32,300 nucleotides of DNA, taken from positions 1 to 32,300 of the forward strand of contig JAGOVA010000029.1 in the NCBI GenBank assembly GCA_018061005.1, read 5' to 3'. Numbering within the stretch: the first letter of the stretch is position 1; each line of letters begins with the position of its first letter. The stretch is from Sterolibacterium sp. GTDB lineage: Bacteria > Pseudomonadota > Gammaproteobacteria > Burkholderiales > Rhodocyclaceae. The position numbers were made by a program, and so were the translations under genes. Shown one piece after another: positions 27,011-32,300 of this stretch. Under the pieces are notes generated by a model. That model saw nothing but the letters and a program-made list of their open reading frames with translations, had not been told where the DNA came from and made no database searches.

Positions 27011-27104
27011 GATAAATGGTGGCGTGTGGCTGACCAATCGTTTTGTGGACTCCCAAGATTAAACGCAATGGCGCGGGATTGTGAGGAACGGCGCGGGTTT
27101 CGCG

Positions 27105-28061
27105 TCAATTTGCATCCTTTTCTTCCGCCATCCGGTAGCCCATCGCTCGGTAGCCGCGCTGGCGTTTTTCCCACATCCGCAGCAGCGCCGGGTGGCCGGT
27201 ATCGACGAAATCGATGATGCGCACGTCGGTCTTGGTGGCATGCTCGCGGTGCAGTCGACCCGCGTATTGCTGCAACGTCCCCTTCCACGAAACCGGCATT
27301 GCCAGCACCAAAGTGTCGAGCGGCGGATGGTCGAATCCTTCTCCGACCAGCTTGCCGGTCGCCAGCAGAACACGCGCTGCATCGGGTGGCAGCGCGTTAA
27401 GTTCCGCGATCAGGGTGGTGCGCTGCTTCTTGGCGACCCGCCCGTGCAGGACAAACAACGATGGCATCTTGTCGCCCAAGGCGGTTTGAATGGCATCGAG
27501 ATGCTCGGTGCGCTCGGTGAGCACCAACACCTTGCGGCCCTGGTCATAGGCGCCAATGACTTCGGCAGCAATCGCGTCTGTTCGGGCTTGGTCAATGGCA
27601 AGGTGCCGGAACACATCCTGAATCCCCGCCTCCTGCGGCAAGTCAATTCGTGAGTGCAATGTGCATGGCGTGACCGCCAGATCGTGCGGCGCACCCGTTG
27701 GCTTGGCGGCGGTGTGGCGAGTTGGCCCGCATTGCATGAAAATAATCGGTTGCTGGCCATCGCGGCGAATCGGCGTGGCTGTCAGGCCGAGCACGTATTT
27801 GGCTTTGGCCTGCTTCAGAATTACATCGAAGGACGCTGCGCCAACGTGATGGCATTCGTCAACGATCACGTGACCGTAGTTTTCGACCAGCGAATTCACT
27901 TCACCCTGCCGCGACAGCGATTGCATCACCGCGATGTCGATTTTGCCTGTCGGCTTGGCCTTGCCGCCACCAATGGTGCCGACCACTCCCTTGCCAACGC
28001 CTAAAAATGATTGCAGGCGTTCTTGCCACTGCTTGAGCAGTTCGGTTCGATGCACCAGCAT
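27105..28061 (-). CDS. SF2 (DExH) helicase, N-terminally truncated
   Basis: The 318 residues start at motif Ia (LVHRTELLKQW) and contain motif II DECHH (68-72), motif III LTATP (93-97) and the C-terminal helicase half with QYAGRLHREH (motif VI). The ATP-binding motif I (GxGKT) and everything before it are missing, so ATPase activity is not expected. The sequence resembles the C-terminal helicase region of large multidomain proteins found in TOTE-type conflict systems and phage-defence islands (from memory). The ATG has GGAG just upstream and lies five bases after the rhuM stop, so the fragment could still be translated. The join looks like a recombination scar. Confidence 0.8.
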   Translation of the reverse strand: MLVHRTELLKQWQERLQSFLGVGKGVVGTIGGGKAKPTGKIDIAVMQSLSRQGEVNSLVENYGHVIVDECHHVGAASFDVILKQAKAKYVLGLTATPIRRDGQQPIIFMQCGPTRHTAAKPTGAPHDLAVTPCTLHSRIDLPQEAGIQDVFRHLAIDQARTDAIAAEVIGAYDQGRKVLVLTERTEHLDAIQTALGDKMPSLFVLHGRVAKKQRTTLIAELNALPPDAARVLLATGKLVGEGFDHPPLDTLVLAMPVSWKGTLQQYAGRLHREHATKTDVRIIDFVDTGHPALLRMWEKRQRGYRAMGYRMAEEKDAN

Positions 28062-28066
28062 CTCCG

Positions 28067-29149
28067 CTATTCCTCGGCGATGTCCGGTTGGCTGCCGGAC
28101 TCGATCTGCTTGATCACCCGATCAAAGTCACTCTCAAACAAGCGGTCTTGCACGATGCGGTATTTCTCGAACTCGCTCATCGCGTGGGCCTTGGCGATTT
28201 CTGCCGTCACCTTGCCCGCGTCTTGCAGCACTTCCCGGTCGGTTGCCTCAATGAAGCGGTTCAGGCGCGTTTCCCAGTCCTGCATGGTCATCGGGATTTT
28301 GCGCAGCGCCATATCCTCGGCCACATCGAGGTAGGCCGACACCAGCCGCTGCAACTGGGCAATCTCGTGTTCGGTCAGGTAATTCTTGGCGACCACCACA
28401 TCGAACTTCTGAATCTTTCCTTGCGGCCCGTCCTTCCAGGAGGTTAGCCCCATATGGTCTTTGTCGGCATCAGCGCGGTGGTAGATGACTTCTGCAGCCG
28501 TCTGTCCATGAATGGCCCAGTGCAGCTTGTTTTGGACTGTGGCATAAAAACGCTTGGTCGCCTGCGCGGTGACGTCGTAGTCCATCGAAGTGGCGTAGAT
28601 GTCGGTGATCTTCTGGTAAAACTTGCGCTCGGATGCGCGGATTTCCCGGACTTTTTCGAGCTGGCGCTCAAAGAAATCAACCGTCAGGATGCTGCCGCCC
28701 CCTTTAAGGCGTTCGGCATCCATGACCCAGCCCTGAATCGTGTAATCCTTGACGATCTGGTTGGCCCATTTGCGAAACTGCACCGCGCGTTCGTTTTCGA
28801 TCTTGAAACCCACGGCAATGATGGCCTGCAGGCTGTAGTGATCCACCTTGCGCTGAACCTCACGCTCGCCCTCGGTTTGAACCATTAAGTACTGCTTAAC
28901 AGTTGCCTCGCGCTCCAGCTCGTTGTCGGCATAGATGCGCTTCAAATGCTGACTGACGGCGGGCACCGACACATCGTAGAGCGTGGCCATCATTTTCTGC
29001 GTGAGCCACAGGTTTTCATCCTCGTAGCGCATGTCCACGCTGCTTTGCGCATTGCCGGTTGCGGCCACGAAGGTCAGGTATTCGGCCGCTGAGGAACGGA
29101 CGAGGGAGACTTCGTTTTTCTTGGGAATTTGCCGTTTGCTTTTGCTCAC
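28067..29149 (-). CDS. rhuM: RhuM-family protein
   Basis: The 360-residue protein belongs to the RhuM (virulence protein RhuM) family often found inside type I restriction-modification loci; its biochemical role is unknown. The N-terminal half has an ANT/helix-turn-helix-like segment (WLTQKMMATLYDVSVPAVSQHL, shown here only in part by its WLTQKMMATLYD core). It is followed by HYSLQAIIAVGFKIENERA and FRKWANQIVKDY, typical of the family. The C-terminal half continues with a FYATVQNKLHWAIHGQTAAE segment. It starts at GTG 29149, three bases after the hsdM stop, so it is coupled to hsdM. It appears intact while both flanking genes are damaged. Confidence 0.88.
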   Translation of the reverse strand: MSKSKRQIPKKNEVSLVRSSAAEYLTFVAATGNAQSSVDMRYEDENLWLTQKMMATLYDVSVPAVSQHLKRIYADNELEREATVKQYLMVQTEGEREVQRKVDHYSLQAIIAVGFKIENERAVQFRKWANQIVKDYTIQGWVMDAERLKGGGSILTVDFFERQLEKVREIRASERKFYQKITDIYATSMDYDVTAQATKRFYATVQNKLHWAIHGQTAAEVIYHRADADKDHMGLTSWKDGPQGKIQKFDVVVAKNYLTEHEIAQLQRLVSAYLDVAEDMALRKIPMTMQDWETRLNRFIEATDREVLQDAGKVTAEIAKAHAMSEFEKYRIVQDRLFESDFDRVIKQIESGSQPDIAEE

Positions 29150-29152
29150 GAC

Positions 29153-30613
<1,461 letters not shown>

Positions 30614-30617
<4 letters not shown>

Positions 30618-31318
30618 TTAGCATCCTTTGAGATGTCGCCAGTCAGCGCGCTCAGTTCGGTCTCGATGATCTCAATACTCGGCAGAACGCTTTGCAAATT
30701 GTCAGGCAGCGCCCTGGTAAGTTCATAACTGGCGATGCCGATGGGTTTGTCGATGCCGCGTAAGGCATATTCAGCCAGCACATTATCTTTTGATTGACAG
30801 AGCATGAGCCCGATGGTGGGCGCGTCGTTGGCATGGCGGAGCATGTCATCCACCACATTGCAATAGAAGTTCAGTTTGCCGGCGAATTCGGGTTTGAAGT
30901 CACCGCGCTTAAGCTCGATGACCACAAAAGCGCGCAACTTGAGGTGGTAAAAAAGAAGGTCAATGTAAAAATCCTTGTCGCCGACGGCTAGCGGGTATTG
31001 CCGACCGACAAACGCAAAACCTTGCCCCAGTTCAAGCAAAAACTTTTCCAGATGCGCAATCAACCCGGTTTCCAGCTCACGCTCGTGAAACGTCGCGTCC
31101 AGCGTCAGGAAATCAAACACATACGGGTCTTTGAGCGTCTGCTGCGCCAATTCCGACTGCGTTGCCGGCAGGCGTGCAGCAAAATTGTTAATCGATTGGC
31201 CCTGCCGTGCATGGGCTTGGCTGTCAATCTGTAGTGCCAAGGTATTGCGGCTCCAGCCGTGGCTGAGTGTTTGCACCATGTACCAGCCGCGCAACTCAAG
31301 ACGCTTTACCTTTTCCAA
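30614..31318 (-). CDS. DUF1016/YhcG-type PDDEXK nuclease, N-terminally truncated
   Basis: The 234 residues cover the C-terminal nuclease domain of the DUF1016 (YhcG) family. They include HGWSRNTLALQID (about 20-32), DPYVFDFLTL, FAFVGRQYPLAVGDKDFYID and VVIELKRGDFKPEFAGK. The Asp and Glu-x-Lys residues form the PDDEXK site. Intact members have about 340-370 residues with an N-terminal DUF1016_N domain, which is missing here. The frame begins at a TTG right at the junction with hsdR sequence (about 31321). It overlaps the hsdM start by four bases, so it belongs to the hsdM transcript. Such proteins accompany type I loci and may contribute to DNA cleavage or defence; activity of the truncated form is doubtful. 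Confidence 0.82.
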
Positions 31319-31320
31319 CA

Positions 31321-32300
31321 GTAACCCTTGCTGCGCACATCGCGCATGAAGAGCAGCACTTCCAGCGGCTTCACGTCGGTGCCGGTGGCGATCATGTCGA
31401 CGGTGACCGCGATGCGCGGGTTGTAGTCGTTACGAAAACTGGACAGGATGCTGTCGGTGTCTTCTTCCGCGCGGTAGGTGAGCCGATTGATGAATCTGCT
31501 GAAGATGTCTCGCTCAACGAAGTGCAACAAACCGTCAAACAAGAAAAGTTGGTGCGCTACAACGCTGCTGTACCCATCGAGACTTTCGATTTCATCATCA
31601 TCGATGAATGCCACCGCAGCATCTACAACCTGTGGAAGCAAGTACTCGACTACTTTGATGCCAGCCTGATCGGCCTTACCGCCACGCCTGACAAACGCAC
31701 CTTCGGCTTCTTCAATGAAAACATCGTCGCCGAATACACCTACGAGCAATCGGTGGCCGACGGCGTCAACGTCGGTTACGACGTGTACGAGATTGAAACC
31801 GAAATCACCCAGAAAGGTGCCGAGCTAAAGGCCAAAGAATGGGTCGATCACCGCGACCGACAAACCCGTAAAAAGCGCTGGAGTGAAACCGAAGAAGACA
31901 CCGCCTACACCGGCAAAGAGTTGGACCGCTCCGTAGTCAACGTCAGCCAGATCCGCCAAGTGATTCAGGCCATGAAAACCGCCGTGGAAACGCAGATTTT
32001 CCCGGCGCGCAAAGAAGTCCCGAAAACGCTCATCTTCGCCAAAACTGACAGCCACGCCGACGACATCATCAACATCCTGCGCGAGGTCTACGGCCAAGGT
32101 AACGCCTTTTGCAAAAAGGTCGCCACTCAGGATGGAGTACATGCGCTGGATGGTGCTGATGCACACCTGCGAATGGAGGTTTTCGCCATCGTGGCGAAAC
32201 ACAGTGAAAACGCAATCCGGGCGGCTGGTCCAACAACATTTGGACTGGCGCGCCTTCGCCTTCTGGGCACGTCAACGTGAACCTCAACAACGGCAACTTG
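31321..32300 (-). pseudogene. hsdR: Type I restriction endonuclease subunit HsdR, scrambled and incomplete
   Basis: HsdR is the translocating ATPase and nuclease subunit. Three collinear pieces of one protein are present. Minus strand about 32200-32122 encodes QVCISTIQRMYSILSG. Plus strand 31480-32121 encodes the next 214 residues, with DECHRS (31603 on) and LTATP (31675 on), ending GNAFCKKV. Minus strand 31479-31321 continues TYRAEEDTDSIL, YNPRIAVTVDMIATGTDV and FMRDVRSKGY. The middle piece is inverted. Phase is kept across both joints if it is turned back. The gene then stops at a join with the DUF1016 gene, so the C-terminal third, including motif VI, is missing. The 5' end lies beyond the window, and upstream of about 32200 the frame is not clearly HsdR. 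Confidence 0.88.
31480..32121 (+). other. Inverted internal segment of hsdR (642 bases)
   Basis: This segment reads as HsdR on the plus strand while both flanks read as HsdR on the minus strand. Codon phase fits at both ends: GGC|GAG at one joint and GTC|ACC at the other. Only short similarity (GGYGA, plus-strand 31477-31481 and minus-strand 32124-32120) is shared at the breakpoints, so there are no long inverted repeats as in known invertible hsdS cassettes. Confidence 0.8.

Larger units (their letters stand above)
26501..27104. other. Gene-poor junction region of atypical sequence
   Basis: About 600 bases between the lipoprotein and the truncated helicase hold no credible intact gene. Visible are a possible istB-like remnant (26525-26640, minus), a purine-rich stretch near 26868-26900, a GC-rich block near 26905-26935 and a two-way terminator (26981-27010). 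It marks the edge between conserved chromosome and the rearranged island. Confidence 0.5.

Noticed and set aside
31267-32280. One 337-codon plus-strand open frame read as a complete restriction protein
   Set aside because: Only 31480-32121 is HsdR-like; both ends are antisense to minus-strand hsdR or DUF1016 sequence, so it is a by-product of the inversion.

Overview
The window looks like a betaproteobacterial chromosome, most like denitrifying Rhodocyclales or Nitrosomonadales relatives. This rests on gene order and protein resemblance judged by eye; no search was run. It holds a housekeeping block, a complete minus-strand nitrite/NO reductase block, a few orphan envelope genes, and a badly rearranged restriction/helicase island at the right end.

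Housekeeping (1-8930): the 3' part of infB is followed by rbfA, truB, rpsO and pnp on the plus strand, the classical translation/RNA-decay cluster. A strong two-way terminator separates pnp from convergent dksA. tRNA-Pro(TGG), with a good promoter, and tRNA-Arg(TCT) come next, then the minus-strand potassium transporter kup. A ParD/ParE-type toxin-antitoxin pair (9096-9666) with a palindrome over its promoter precedes a CorA-type transporter (9837-10808).

Denitrification (10818-21288, all minus strand): read in the direction of transcription the order is nirS (cytochrome cd1), a tetraheme NapC/NirT quinol dehydrogenase, an unusual periplasmic cytochrome with an ethylbenzene-dehydrogenase-like heme-binding domain, a SUMT (cobA/nirE type, siroheme or heme d1 precursor), then norC, norB, norE, norF, norQ, a small membrane protein and norD. 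FNR/Dnr-type boxes lie upstream of nirS (perfect TTGAT-N4-ATCAA) and norC (one mismatch, about -42 from a plausible -10). Nitrite is thus reduced to NO and NO to N2O, with regulation by oxygen/NO. The remaining heme d1 genes are not in the window.

Middle (21539-26500): a secreted FecR-domain protein diverges from nirS. It is followed by a secreted coiled-coil protein, parC (topoisomerase IV subunit A) and an orphan lipoprotein.

Right end (26501-32300): a 600-base gene-poor stretch with a possible istB remnant leads into a helicase that begins abruptly without its ATP-binding motif. Then come rhuM, an hsdM split by a one-base excess in an A8 run, an N-terminally truncated DUF1016/YhcG-type nuclease and a scrambled hsdR. 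A segment of about 642 bases in hsdR (31480-32121) is inverted; turning it back in silico restores a continuous reading frame across both joints. No hsdS is visible. The island is either decaying, switching, or partly mis-assembled.
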